A DNA stretch of 64,000 nucleotides, from assembly GCA_037127255.1 (NCBI GenBank), contig JBANSL010000009.1:25198475-25262474 (forward strand). The letters run 5' to 3'. This DNA is from Persicaria tinctoria. Lineage: Eukaryota; Streptophyta; Magnoliopsida; Caryophyllales; Polygonaceae. Positions 1-11,500 of the stretch are shown here, piece by piece. Position 1 is the first letter of the stretch, and every line of letters starts with the position of its first letter. The notes beneath the pieces are model-generated. The model was not told the DNA's origin. It was given only the letters and a program-made list of their open reading frames with translations, and made no database searches. The translations under genes were made by a program, and so were the position numbers.

Positions 1-895
1 ATTCAAACCCTTAGTATGGATGTTGTAGTTGCAAGGTAGGGGTTAAAATTTTTTTTTATGGTTTGGGAGGTATGTGTTTGAGACTTTCGACTAGGGCTAT
101 AGGATTTCACCAAAATTGGGCCTTGAAAGTTCTTGCACTAGATCTCACCAATTCTTTTATTTTTTAATTTTTTTTTGAAAACTTACTTTTGTCCCTAGTG
201 AATTTTATCCTCCTAGGACTAAGCTTTGAATGTAAATTTTTTTTGTTTTTTTTTTTACTAATGCAAGAAACTATCTATAAAATAAAAGGACTCTTGAAAA
301 TTTAAGCTATGGTGAAAGAAAAATAAAATTTATGTAACCCTAATGAAATATATATAATGGAGGTTTGGCTATCTTAGGTAAGTGGAACTATCTTATGCCT
401 TTTATAATTTATGATAGATAAAACAATAATATCTACCACAAAAAAAAATTTAGAATTTAATTTAGGCAATTAAAATAGATAGATCAAGATAGATCAAAAG
501 ATAGAAAGCAAACTAGGGTTTGTGTGTGGAAGGCTTGGAAACTGCCGACTAGAAATTCTATTTCAGCAGTGGTATCGGCTGATCAACCAATTTGGCTTCA
601 ATTCAATATAGCTACTGTGAATTTAGAAATGCCAATGTGAATTCAACAAAGGTGCGACCAACTTTGACTTTAGAAAGTCACTTTGCCGCTGTTGACTACA
701 AGGAAGGTCTCGGCTAAGTGTGTTTAGGGCTAGCAACTACAAACGATTATAAACAAAAGATTAGTAATAACCAAAATAAAAAATTCAAGAAATAAAACCC
801 AAGAACAAAGAAAGACTCTATTTTTGTGTTTTTGTGTTTAGGGAAATAAAAGACACAACTTTTGATGTCGGAAACCAAAGCTCTGATGCCAATTT
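1..895 (-). mobile_element. Gypsy-type LTR retrotransposon, 5' internal leader (fragment)
   Basis: This stretch lies just inside the 3' edge of the minus-strand LTR at 896-1854. On the minus strand the LTR end is followed at 892-880 by TTGGCATCAGAGC, close to the usual plant primer-binding site for initiator Met tRNA. It therefore reads as the start of the internal region of a retrotransposon that runs out of the window. No gag reading frame is visible; the short ORFs are low-complexity. The phrase gaattttatcctcc at about 199-212 recurs near 62842 and 62892, so DNA of a related family flanks the LINE at the other end of the window. Confidence 0.6.
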
Positions 896-1854
896 GATAC
901 GGGGTTAGCCATAGGATGACCCGATCTTCGACAATCAAGACTCAAAAACAAGAACGGAAGCAAACGACTCAAGAACAACAAACAAAGACTCAATATCGAC
1001 TAAACGGAATAAAAACGCAGCAACTCTAGACTCGATTAAAAACAATAGAAAGACCAATAGATGGGTGATTTGAACTAAAATAGAATGAGGCAAAGACCTC
1101 AGGCCTCCTAAGAGGGTAGGAACCAAATACCAACGACTATAATGCCCGCCTCTACAACCCTACACAACCAAGCGGACAACTTGGAGGCACAAGGAGGGGA
1201 CTTGTGATTACCTGGGTCACCAAGCTCTCGCGAGGTTGACGAACTCAAAGCAAACCAAGCAAGATCTATAACCAATTTGCAATCGATGAGCAACGCTACG
1301 AATCGATTGACTTTCTCACAGATGTGTTTCACATAAAAACTGTAAATTTCAATAATGGAAGACGTCTAATTTACAATGGAGGAATCAGATGTTCTAATAT
1401 AGAAAACATAGGGCTGATTTTTAATCAAAATAATTAATATAATGGAAATTAAAATAAATCCCTAAATGACCTAAAATAACTTAAGTAAATAAGGTCTCTA
1501 AAGATAGCAATAAAAGAAAGTTCCAACACTTAACAAATTCCCGTCAAAACAGTGACAGCTTCAAAGAATGTGATTTTCGGCCAGTCTCTAAGTCGAATTT
1601 GGAAAAACCTTCAACAGAAAAGTTGTAGATCTCTTCGTCCTCGTTCCGACAAGGTATGGCACGATCGAATCCGATTAATATTGAATCCGTACGACTCATT
1701 TTACTGAGACGTCGAAAAGCTGTCAAGCTGCTGGACGAATGTAAAAATGTCAAGATGATCAAGCTTTGCACCTTTGGATCTTATCCCATGGTTGAGCCTT
1801 CTTCTTCCTCTTGAGGATGACAACATTCTCACGAGCTTGAATCATAGTTTTATC
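896..1854 (-). mobile_element. Gypsy-type LTR, minus strand, larger part (split by hAT insertion)
   Basis: Read on the minus strand this ends in GTATCA directly before the primer-binding site, as an LTR 3' end should. It is recognisably the same LTR as 28839-29847 (+): both encode in passing the peptide stretches RTDSILIGF, CRNEDEEIYNFSVEGFS or its close variant, and CASKLSAWLCRVVEAG. The LTR 5' end lies at 6209-6156 beyond the hAT element. The two parts sum to about 1005 bp after removing one 8-bp duplication, against 1009 bp for the plus-strand copy, which supports a single LTR split by the hAT insertion. Confidence 0.75.
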
Positions 1855-2461
1855 TACGGGCGGAGCGTTTTGGTAGCAAACCCAGCACTAGCTGGGTCAA
1901 AATTTCTGGGGTAAGGTAAAAAAAAAAATTTTGCTGGGTGGAATTCTTGTTAGGTGGGCAGTCCTATAGGGTGGGCTTAATTAACTGCAGGCCCAAAGAC
2001 TTGTTAACATAAAAGCAAAGCAAGCAAAGCTTCGATTTTTTTTTAATTTGTAATCAAATTGCACTGCCTCGCGGATCTCCTTCCAAGTTACAGTGTTACA
2101 CCGTTCCACACACACACATCGGCAAAAGCAAATACTTTGGTATTATTAGGCTAAGCAACACGTTTTTTTCGGCGTTTGTCAAACTTCAACTTCGGTCCAC
2201 TTCTTTAATCTAATTTGCGAGGTATGTTTTTTTTACTCTTCTTCTAATTATTCTTTATTTAATTTCTAATTTACTAAATTAGGGTTTTGAATTGTTTGAG
2301 AATTTGAGTGTAGACATTGAGATGAGATTAGTATTTTATATCATCTATTTTTTATGCTTATAGATTATTTTACCGAGTGGTCAATTGTAATACAACATCA
2401 CCCGAATGAATTTATATACTTTATTGTTTATATTTATTTTTGTTACTTTTGATTCAATAGG

Positions 2462-3553
2462 ATGTCCGATCATCCGAAACCCAAACGATTGAAGAATCTT
2501 TTGTCCTTCTATAAGAAAGATGATAATAATCAAACTTCAACATCGATTGCATTAGAGACTCAAACTTCAACACTACCTGCATCAGACACTCCCATCTCTA
2601 GTTCTTCCTTGCCAGTTAATGAAGTTGAAACTCCATCAGAACATGATAAAAGTGTGCCTCCAGTTGTAGTTAATGATACACCTGAATCCCGTATCCAAGC
2701 TGATCCTGGATTGCGTGAAATGATTTATACATTTCCAATGAATCAACATGATCATATCCGGAGACAATACATCCTTATGGGACCTTGTCAACCCAAGCTA
2801 CAAAATTATCCACAAACCTTTGATGGACATAATAATCGTCGTTTTCAATATAGGTGGTTCACACTCTTCCCTTGGATGGAGTATTCAGAAGCCAAAGACA
2901 AAGTGTTCTGTTTTCCTTGCTTTCTTTTTGAGAAAAATCCACCAAAACATCCTTTATTCACTATCGAAATGCAATTGGAGTAGAATGTTGGCAGGGAATA
3001 AAGGAATTTGTGTACAACATGTGGGAAAGGTGAATTCAACTCATCAATATAAGACCATGTGCAACCATGGGTTTTACTTACCTTATAGGTCTTAAAAGTT
3101 AAACCCATGGTTGCAAGCCAAACCTTAAGAGAAGAGGTTGGAAGGGGTTACCCCTTCCCACTAAGGTAACCTCTTCCACCACAAGTGGCCCCCACCCTTT
3201 TATTCTTATATTTATTTGATGTATTAATTATTCAAATGTATTTATAATATATATTTATTATTATTATTTTCAAATAATAATTATACCATTAATTTTATTT
3301 TATTTTTCTTCATAATTTGAGTATAATTTTTTCCTATATATACTCATCTTGACGTATTATATTGTTTGCACTTCTTTTTCATATTCCATTCTCATACACT
3401 AATGTAATTACTTTTGTTATTTGCTTATTATATAATGTTATTATTATTTTTTACTAAGGTAACCTCTTCCCATTTTATTTTTATTTTTTTTAACACACAA
3501 GTGGGCCACAACATATTATTCTTATTTATTTAGTATGTTAATAAACTCAAATG

Positions 3554-3612
<59 letters not shown>

Positions 3613-5952
3613 TTAATATATAAATTATACCATTAATTTTATTTTATTTTTCTTCATAATTTGAGTACAATTTTTTCCTATATATATATATATATATATG
3701 TTTTTTTTATCTATATGAAATAAAAAATATTAATACCAAGTACTTATGAATTTTATTTATAATAAAAATAAATGAGGTAGAAAATGTAATGTTATTATTT
3801 TTGTTATTTTCCATCTATATGAAATAAAAAATATTAATATCAAGTATTTATGACTTTTATTTGTAATAAAAATAAATGAGGTGGAAAAAGTGGGGAACAA
3901 GGTAACCCCATGGTTGCAAGGGTAACCTCTAAAGAAGAGGTAGAAAAAGTATAAAATATTTTAGTGAAAAAATATATTAGGTGTCAAATTATGATAAGGG
4001 AATGGAAATTGGAAAGGGGAAGAGGTAACCTCATGGTTGCACATGCTCTAATGTTCAAAAGTGGAGCAGCTTACGGGAAACTTCTCAGCACATTGATAGA
4101 GTGATTGAAAAACTACCGCTAGAAATGATAAGGCAGAATAGGTTGCGTCTAAAGACAACAATAACAGTTGTCAAGTATCTTGGAAAGGAAGGCTTGCCTT
4201 TTAGAGGTCATGATGAATCTGTTGACTCTGCTAGTAGAGGACATTTTATTGAGTTGATAAAGTCTTTTGCAGATTTGACTGAAGACATTGCGAAAGTTGT
4301 TCTTGATAAAGCTCCCAAACACGCGATGTACATTGCACCATCGATTCAGAAGGAGATCCTAGATATAATTGCTACCAAAATCCGAGGTAGAATTCGTGCA
4401 GAAATTGGAGATGCCAAGTTTTGTATCTTAGTTGATGAATCACTTGATGTATCTCATAGGGAGCAAATGGCCATTATTATAAGGTTTGTTGATGAAGATG
4501 GGTTTCTTCAAGAACGGTTTCTTGATATCTTAACGGTTGAAGACACTACTTCAGCTAATCTGAAGAAGCACATATGTAGTGTGCTTTCCAGAAACAATCT
4601 CCAAATACAAAATCTGCGTGGTCAAGGTTACGATAGGGCTAGCAATATGCATGGTCAATTTCATGGATTGAAAGCATTATTCCTTGAAGATTGCCCATAT
4701 GCCTATTATGTTCACTGTTTTCCTCATCGATTGCAATTAGCTTTGAATGCATGTGCTAGAGATGTACATGATATGCAATTGTTCTTTCAGATGCTAAGTT
4801 CCATTGTGGGGTTCATTGGCTCTTCATCAAAGCGTACGAATCAGTTAAGAGATATTCAAGAGGCAGAAATTGAAGAAAACTTAGTTGCTGGAGATCTTGA
4901 AACAAGAAGAGGGCTTAACCAAATCCGTAGCTTGAAGCGAGCAGGTATGACTAGATGAGGGTCTCACTTTTATTCCGTTAGTGATTAGTCCATGTATATA
5001 AGGAAACTACTCAACTTCTTCAAAGCATGATGACAGATAAAGATCTCATGGGAAGTGTAAGAGGTGATGCAAAGGGATACCTTAAAGCATTAAGGGCATT
5101 TGACTTTGTGTTTTGTTTGTTTCTCACCAACAAAGTAATGGGAATTACTGATTTACTTTCTCAAGCCTTGCAAAAACAGTCACAAGACATTGTTAATGCC
5201 ATGAATTTGGTTTCAAGTACAAAAGCACTTCTTCAAGCTTTGAGAGATGATGGCTGGGATAGTTTTTTGGAAAGTGTATTACAATTTGGAGAAGATCATG
5301 GCCTTGAAATGCCTAGTATGGATGCAGCTTATTCAATGGGCACAGGTCGTGGTTGTCAGCAACGTAATGTTGTTACAAATGAACATTATTATCATTTTGA
5401 TGTTTTTAATGTGATAATAGATGTTCAGATGATGGAGTTGAATGACAGGTTCACCGAGGAAACTATGGAGCTACTGATTCTAAGCTCTTCATTGGATCCA
5501 AAAAATCTATTCAAGAAGTTCGACGTTGACAAGATTTGCAAGCTTGTTGAGAAGTTTTATCCGACAGACTTTGAGACATCTGAGGTAGTAGCTTTGAGAT
5601 TACAATTAGAGCATTACAAGTATCAAGTAGTTTTGGGAAATGATTTTCAGAAACTATCAAGCCTTGCACAATTGTGTAGACGTCTAGTTGAAACAGATTT
5701 GACACAAATTTTCCCCTGGTTGATAGATTGATTCGTTTGGTCTTGACACTTCCTGTTTCTACTGCAACTACTGAGCGCGCATTTTCAGCAATGAAGATTA
5801 TAAAGACCAGGCTCAGAAACAAGATGGAAGAAGGATATCTTTCAGGTTGTATGATGCTCCATATTGAAAAACAATACGTCGACACTATTGACACAGAGGA
5901 AGTCATTGACCATTTCGAGTCGACGGGAGATCGTAGAGCGCAATTTCATTGA
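2462..5952 (+). pseudogene. hAT transposase pseudogene (TTF zinc finger, DUF4371, hAT dimerisation)
   Basis: Pieces of one hAT-superfamily transposase of the plant TTF-zinc-finger type (often named zinc finger MYM-type 1-like). Part 1, 2462-2983: low-complexity Ser/Thr N-terminus, then the TTF finger with QYRWFTLFPWMEYS and CFPCFLF. Part 2, 4101-4958: DUF4371 core with ILVDESLDVSHREQMA, GYDRASNM and HCFPHRLQLAL. Part 3, 5027-5731. Part 4, 5728-5952: dimerisation region with PVSTATTERAFSAMK. Breaks: a frameshift near 2965-2972; a 996-bp insertion at 3053-4048; a TGA at 4956-4958 where the family has Trp; a frameshift near 4985-5010; a one-base frameshift near 5712. The reading frame before the insertion (frame of 2748-3050) resumes exactly after it, so the insert hit a readable frame. 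It cannot encode active transposase now. Confidence 0.9.
3053..4048. mobile_element. Harbinger-like non-autonomous element (996 bp) inside the hAT gene
   Basis: Terminal inverted repeats GACCATGTGCAACCATG (left) and GAGCATGTGCAACCATG (right, reverse complement), differing at one base, are flanked by the 3-bp direct repeat TAA (3050-3052 and 4049-4051). TIRs beginning GAGCAT and TWA target duplications are typical of PIF/Harbinger MITEs in plants. Removing the element and one TAA (999 bp) restores an open hAT frame. It has no coding capacity. Inside are a (TA)n run at about 3558-3607, a second copy of the block starting at about 3165 beginning again at 3454, and a shorter duplication (3711-3790 against 3815-3890). 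Confidence 0.85.
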
Positions 5953-6155
5953 TCATATTTTATTTGTCATGAAACTATTTATTATTATGAATGTCAAATA
6001 CTCCGTAACTCTTATAATTGATAAATCTTGAATTTCTTTTGTATTTTTTATGAAGTACTATATAATAATCGTATTTCGGTTTGTTAATTTTTTTCTCTTT
6101 GTCATGACTAAAAAATTTCCGCTCACCTAGCTTTGATACACTAGATTCGCCACTG

Positions 6156-6209
6156 GGTCTATCCCCAAGTATAGGTGTGTCCGAAGGTGTCTTGGATGGT
6201 TCCGCACCA
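6156..6209 (-). mobile_element. Gypsy-type LTR, 5' end piece (other side of the hAT)
   Basis: On the minus strand this begins TGGTGCGGAACCATCCAAGA, matching the LTR start at 28839 with two differences. It runs into the hAT right end at 6156 and is completed by 1854-896. The match of lengths is the main reason to join the two pieces. Confidence 0.7.
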
Positions 6210-6520
6210 AAAGGTGTTTTTAGGGTTTCTATATCTTAAATTCAGCTGGCAGGTATTCCACCCATACCTCTTACAGGTCGCATGATGGTTTTTGGTTCCC
6301 TGTTGCTCCTAAAACATCTCGATTTGAGGATAAATCGAAGATAAGAAGGGGAGAATGATGCAGTCAAGGTTGGCTTTCTATGGGTCAAATGACGACCTTG
6401 ACCTAAGCGACGAATCAAGATCAGTTCGATGTATTGGAGGAGGAGGATGTGCTTCTAAAGTCTCATAAGAAGGCTCCGCCATGGCAAAAAGATCCAAAGA
6501 TGTAAAGATGACTTATGGTT
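6210..6520 (+). mobile_element. Second Gypsy fragment: pol end, polypurine tract and LTR start
   Basis: Plus-strand sequence ending in a purine tract (agaaggggagaa, 6344-6355) followed by TGATGC at 6356, the same arrangement as aagaaagggagat/TGATGC at 28826-28839. Around 6440-6500 it encodes KKAPPWQK, matching KKAPPWEKK of the LTR at 28900. The LTR is truncated after about 165 bp. It abuts the LTR start at 6209 in opposite orientation, so two retrotransposon ends lie back to back here. Confidence 0.55.
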
Positions 6521-6962
6521 ATGAATTGGGTCTAAAACTAAAAGAACCCAAAAAAAAACCCATATTATTTTGTGGTTGATTTGTGTTTTTCAGAAAAACG
6601 TACACTCATGATAATTTTTAAAATTTAAAAATATAACTATTTTAATTTAATTTTTCAATTTCAACTAGATTATAAACTCATTCTTGTACACAGACACACC
6701 CATTCATTTTTAGGCTTTTGGATTAAGAAAAGTAATTCAAAAGATTAACTCCAATAGTGTGATGCAAATGCTTAAATATGCACATTTTGATACAAATTGT
6801 GCTCTCGTGGTTAATTTTGAGTATTCAAATGTGCACATTTCCACACAAAGTGTTCAAATATAAGCACAACAACTTCTCTATGTGCAAAAACTTTTATCAC
6901 ATTTCAATAAAGTAAGAGTATTTAATATTGGTTATTTTAATGTTTTTTTTATGGAGTAAAAA
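6521..6962. other. AT-rich spacer, no gene seen
   Basis: AT-rich sequence without a supported reading frame, inverted repeat or recognised element edge. Confidence 0.5.
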
Positions 6963-7485
6963 TTCGGCTTGTTGGACCTAGCCGATAGCATCCTTTCGGA
7001 TGAGATCAATAAGATCTTTATGTGATGTCAGTGCAAACGCAGAAGAAGAGTGGCTAAGATGTGCAACCTTATTTGTCGCTTTGTTCCCTTCCTGAGGCAC
7101 ATGAGAAATTTTTATTCTCAAGAAAGATTTAATAATCCATTTAATACCCCTCATTAGAAGCTCTACTTCCAAGGGACGGTTACGTTGTTGTTTTAAGTTT
7201 TGGATTATTGTATGGGAGCCACCTTCAATGACTAGATTGTCGATATTTAGTTGTCTTGCTTGTATGAGTCATTCCCTTAACGCAAGGGCCTTTGTCATGA
7301 CATGAGTTTGATTACCAAATATTTTATTTCCAAGATTGATTAGGTTACTGCTCTAGCCTCGAAAAATGCATCCTCCGCAACCCATCCTCTCCAGAGATAC
7401 TGTTCCATCAAAATTCAGTTTCATGAATCCGTTTTTTGGTTTCCTCCAACTAACATTCTTCCTACTTATTTTTCGTGCCTTTGTC
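6963..7485 (-). pseudogene. RNase H-like (RVT_3) remnant of a non-LTR retroelement
   Basis: Minus-strand translation gives, in order, WRKPKNGFMKLNFDGT near 7455-7410, GCGGCIFRG, then ALALRE-stop-LIQARQLNI, NLVIEGGSHTIIQ and, in the open part 7172-6978, FLRIKISHVPQEGNKATNKV. This is the order of the plant RNase H-like domain found at the C-terminus of LINE-type reverse transcriptases (and in some stand-alone genes): KLNFDG, the (E)GGSHTII strand and the HVP-EGN-AT-K-A motif. At least two in-frame stops and loss of the reverse transcriptase part make it a dead fragment. Confidence 0.8.
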
Positions 7486-8159
7486 TTGTCTAACCGATCA
7501 TAATCATTATCATCTTCATTTTGTTTTGCTTTTTTTTTTTTGCCAATTTTCCCTATTATTTTTTACTCTTCCCTCAGTTTTCTAGGACGAGGGAATTCGA
7601 TTGTTCTTGAATGTTACTTGATTTCTGAACGACCATGCAAGCCACTAGTTTACAACCAGTTGTTCCTTTTCGTCTTTGTTAAGTTGCTCCCCTAACGCCT
7701 TCATCATCTCTTTAATGTTTCTTATTGACTCTATAATGGGATTCGTAATATCTTCTCCCTTCTGAGAGTGAAGGCAAGACTTTTAATTTAAACATATTTA
7801 GGTAAAAAAAAATGTATAAAAATGAAACTTTAATCAATGGAGTAAAATAAATAAAAAATGTTTTGAAGTTTTTCAAACCTCATGTAAAAGTGATGTCCAT
7901 TGGAGTTTTTTATTTTATTTTATCTTAGTCCAATTCGATTGAATCAGTCGCTCTATGTCTGGATCGGATACTATATGATCCATTTAAGGGGTTGACTCTC
8001 CCACTCACAAGCGACTCCATATTTTCAAGGAGATTTGATTCGAAATTCTTGACCTGAGATGTAGCCTCATAACCACTATATCAACTTGTGATTGATAGAT
8101 GTACATTGGAGTTAATGTAAGATAAGCATATTTGTATGGTGAGGGGATCCTACATCACT
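7486..8159. other. Intergenic, no gene seen
   Basis: AT-rich sequence with no reading frame that I can support. It separates the LINE remnant from the promoter side of the Nudix gene. Confidence 0.5.
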
Positions 8160-8530
8160 CATCAATTAGGAGCATCGGGGATGCGCGCTCCTTCTCTGAA
8201 ACCGACCACTTGCTTAGTTGCTTCGTCCTCTCCACCGGCCTCTAATATTCATTCAATATTCTCTATCTCCATATATACACGAATCTGATCTCCCCCTATA
8301 ATTTCTCCCTCTGCAATCACATCTTCTTCCATCTCACCTCACCTCACCTCACCTGCTTAAAGTAATTTCCATTTTCTTTTTCTTTTTTTCCAAATTGAAT
8401 CAATTGTTCGATTATCTAGAAGCATATACCCCACCCAAAGCCCACTACTCTGCACTTGTATACTTCCGTTTCCGTTTCCGCTCAGCTGGATTTTGTTTGG
8501 TTGGTTGAGGAATCGATCGATCGGAGATCA
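8160..8530 (+). promoter_or_regulatory. Promoter and 5' UTR of the Nudix gene
   Basis: Upstream of the Nudix start codon lie a TATA-like tatata at 8272-8277, then a pyrimidine-rich leader with four to five CACCT repeats at about 8334-8353 and short tandem tccgtt repeats near 8463-8480. This is a typical plant core promoter plus CT-rich 5' UTR. The transcription start would be about 30 bp after the TATA box; this is inferred from spacing only. Confidence 0.55.
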
Positions 8531-11500
8531 ATGGAGAGTGTGTCGGCGAGAACGGGGCGTCACCGGCAGAGATACCAGGACAACCGTCGCCTTGTCTCCG
8601 GGTAATTTTCCGACTCAACGTACTCCCCTCAACTCCCCTATTTCATTTTCTAAATTAATTATTCAACTACTACTAAATCATACTCCTAATTTTTTTTTTA
8701 AATCTGAAAATAAATAACCACTCAATATTTATATTAATCACATAAATCATGCTTCTACTCATTAACCACTGCGGTGGTTAACTGGTTATGTCATTGATAC
8801 TGCCAGGAAACCATATATGCAATTAAAATTATTTTTCTTTATCTGCAAATCTTCATATTTTAATGACCTAATTTTATAATGTAACCTATCTGCAACTAAA
8901 TAGGAGAGCTTGGGAATTATTTTTTTCCAAATATGTACCTTGAATGGGTAAATAAACACTAAAGAGCGGTCATTCTGAAGTTCGAACCTACCCACAAGTC
9001 CTTTCTGATGAGTCATTTCGGAATGATTTTTTCCAAATATGTACCATTTTCCTGTTTACTCTAAGAAAATCACATATTTTTCTTAGTTCTTTTAATCAGT
9101 TTATTTTATTTTATTTAAATTTGAAGGTTGTAATGGGAGGGAAAATGGAGGATAGAAGGGGGTGACACATTTGAGAAAATAAGATTTGGTGCCATCTTCT
9201 TACACTAAAAAAATAAAGAAATTTGTCACGCTACCTAGCTTCGGCAAAGGCTTGCTTTGACAATTGGTACCCTTTTGTCACTGATAGTAGCTTTAGCATG
9301 GGCTTGTTATGGCAATTGCTACCCTTTTATCACCGATGGTAGCTTCAGTAGGGGTTTTGTCGTGGTAATTGGTACCTTTTGCCACCAATGGTAGATTTGG
9401 CAAGCGTTGCCGTATAGGGCCCTAGACACCACCAAATTATTGCCTCTTTCAAAAAATAAAAATAAGATGGATAAAATGAGTTAAAATAAAATACTTAAAT
9501 TAAACTACTATATAATCATAAAATAGATTGTTTATTATTGATAACTTGAAATTCAATTCGGTACATTGTATTTTGAATTTAAATGGCCTATAAAGTAGTG
9601 CGAGTCATTTAATACAATATAGTTGTTTAGTTGTGATTATTATTAGGGGCCATTTGGTTTAAGATTCAAAAAAGGAAAGGGAAACTAAATAATACTACCT
9701 CCGTTCCTTGAACGGGAAACTAAATAATACATCTCCGTTCAAAAATAGATGTCGTTTGATTTTTTTTATACATTTTTTAAAAAGCTAAAAACTGGCAAAT
9801 TTTTTTATAACTTTTTAATATAATATAAATACTTATTAATAATAAATATCATATTATTAAAAAAAATGTTTAAAAAGTTAATACTCCGTACTTTATATAA
9901 TTTTTGACTCATTAAAAAACGTGTGAAAAAGTCAAACGACATCTATTTCTGAACGAAAATAGTATATTTGTAAGCCAAGATTCAATATTAAAAATTGTAA
10001 TCGATTATTCTCACACAAAATTTGAGTATCCTTTCTCTTCTCTTGCCATGAAATTTTCATGAGCATATCCTTAATGTTCATATCTATTGTATCTATCTAT
10101 TAATATTACTAATTCTGCTAGCATTTTGCTGACGTGTCACGCCCACAATTAAAGTTGGATTTTTTATTCAAATGAGATTTTCTTATTGGTCAATATTATT
10201 ATGGAAACTTTAAAATATTTTTTTCCTATTTTAAATATGATTTGAATCCATTCTTTTTTTTTTATTTTCGGTTATATTGCCATAAATATTGAGACATGTT
10301 TCCATTTTTTTTCCAATTGCAATATATCTATCTATCTATTAATCTATCTATTATCTATTATCTATTAATATTACTAATTCTGCTAGCATTTTGCTGACGT
10401 GTCACGCCCACAATTAAAGTTGAATTTTTTATTCAAATGAGATTTTCTTATTGGTCAATATTATTATGGAAACTTTAAAATATTTGTTTCCTATTTTAAA
10501 TATGATTTGAATCCATTCTTTTTTTTTTTATTTTCGATTATATTGCCGTAAATATTGAGACATGTTTCCATTTTTTTTTTCCGATTGCAATATATCTATC
10601 TATCTATCTTCTATTAATATTACTAATTCTGCTAGCATTTTGCTGACATGTTACACCCACAATTAAAGTTGAATTTTTTATTCAAATGAGATTTTCTTAT
10701 TGGTCAATATTATTATGGAAACTTTAAAATATTTGTTTCCTATTTTAAATATAATTTGAATCCATTCCTTTTTTTTTCGGTTATATTGCCGTAAATATTG
10801 AGACATGTTTCCATTTTTTTTCCCGATTGCAATATATCTATTATATATCTATCTATTATCTATTATCTATCTATCTATCTATTAATATTACTAATTCTGC
10901 TAGCATTTTGCTGACGTGTCACGCCAACAATTAAAGTTGAATTTTTTATTCAAATGAGATTTTCTTATTGGTCAATATTATTATGGAAACTTTAAAATAT
11001 TTGTTTCCTATTTTAAATATGATTTGAATCCATTCCCTTTTTTTATTTTCGGTTATATTGTCGTAAATATTGAGACATGTTTCCATTTTTTTCCCGATTG
11101 CAATCTCTTTTCGGTTATATTGCTGATGTGTCACATTCACAATTAAACTTGATTTTTTTTTATTCAAATGGTATTTTCTTATTGGTCAATATTATTGTTG
11201 AAATTTTAAAATATTTGTTTCCTATTTTAAACATATTTGTTTCCTATTTTTATACTAAAATATTATTTAATTTGATATGTTGTATGTCAATTTGTGATCT
11301 ATTTTAATCATCTACGTACATTGAACATTCGTCAATTCTTGGCTGATTTTATTCTTGGATATTAAAATTGTTGATTTATCATTTTTCACCGATTGCAATA
11401 TTCCCCACAATGTCTACATACAACGAACATGTAATAATCAATTTGTAAATATTCAATTTCAAAAATTAATTATAAAAATCAATTAGAGTCAAATAAGTGT

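Larger units (their letters stand above)
1855..6155 (+). mobile_element. hAT DNA transposon inserted in an LTR
   Basis: The element is bounded by imperfect terminal inverted repeats (left TACGGGCGGAGC; right end, reverse complement, CAGTGGCGAATC) and by 8-bp flanks GTTTTATC (1847-1854) and GGTCTATC (6156-6163) that agree at 6 of 8 bases, as an aged hAT target duplication would. It carries a degenerate hAT transposase gene with a TTF zinc finger. The flanks are the two halves of one Gypsy LTR. The left end is the least certain boundary because the terminal repeats are diverged. Confidence 0.7.

Noticed and set aside
8493..8717. An ORF overlapping Nudix exon 1 in another frame
   Set aside because: The Nudix frame from 8531 gives the conserved SARTGRHRQRY start and a proper splice donor; the other frame has no recognised content.
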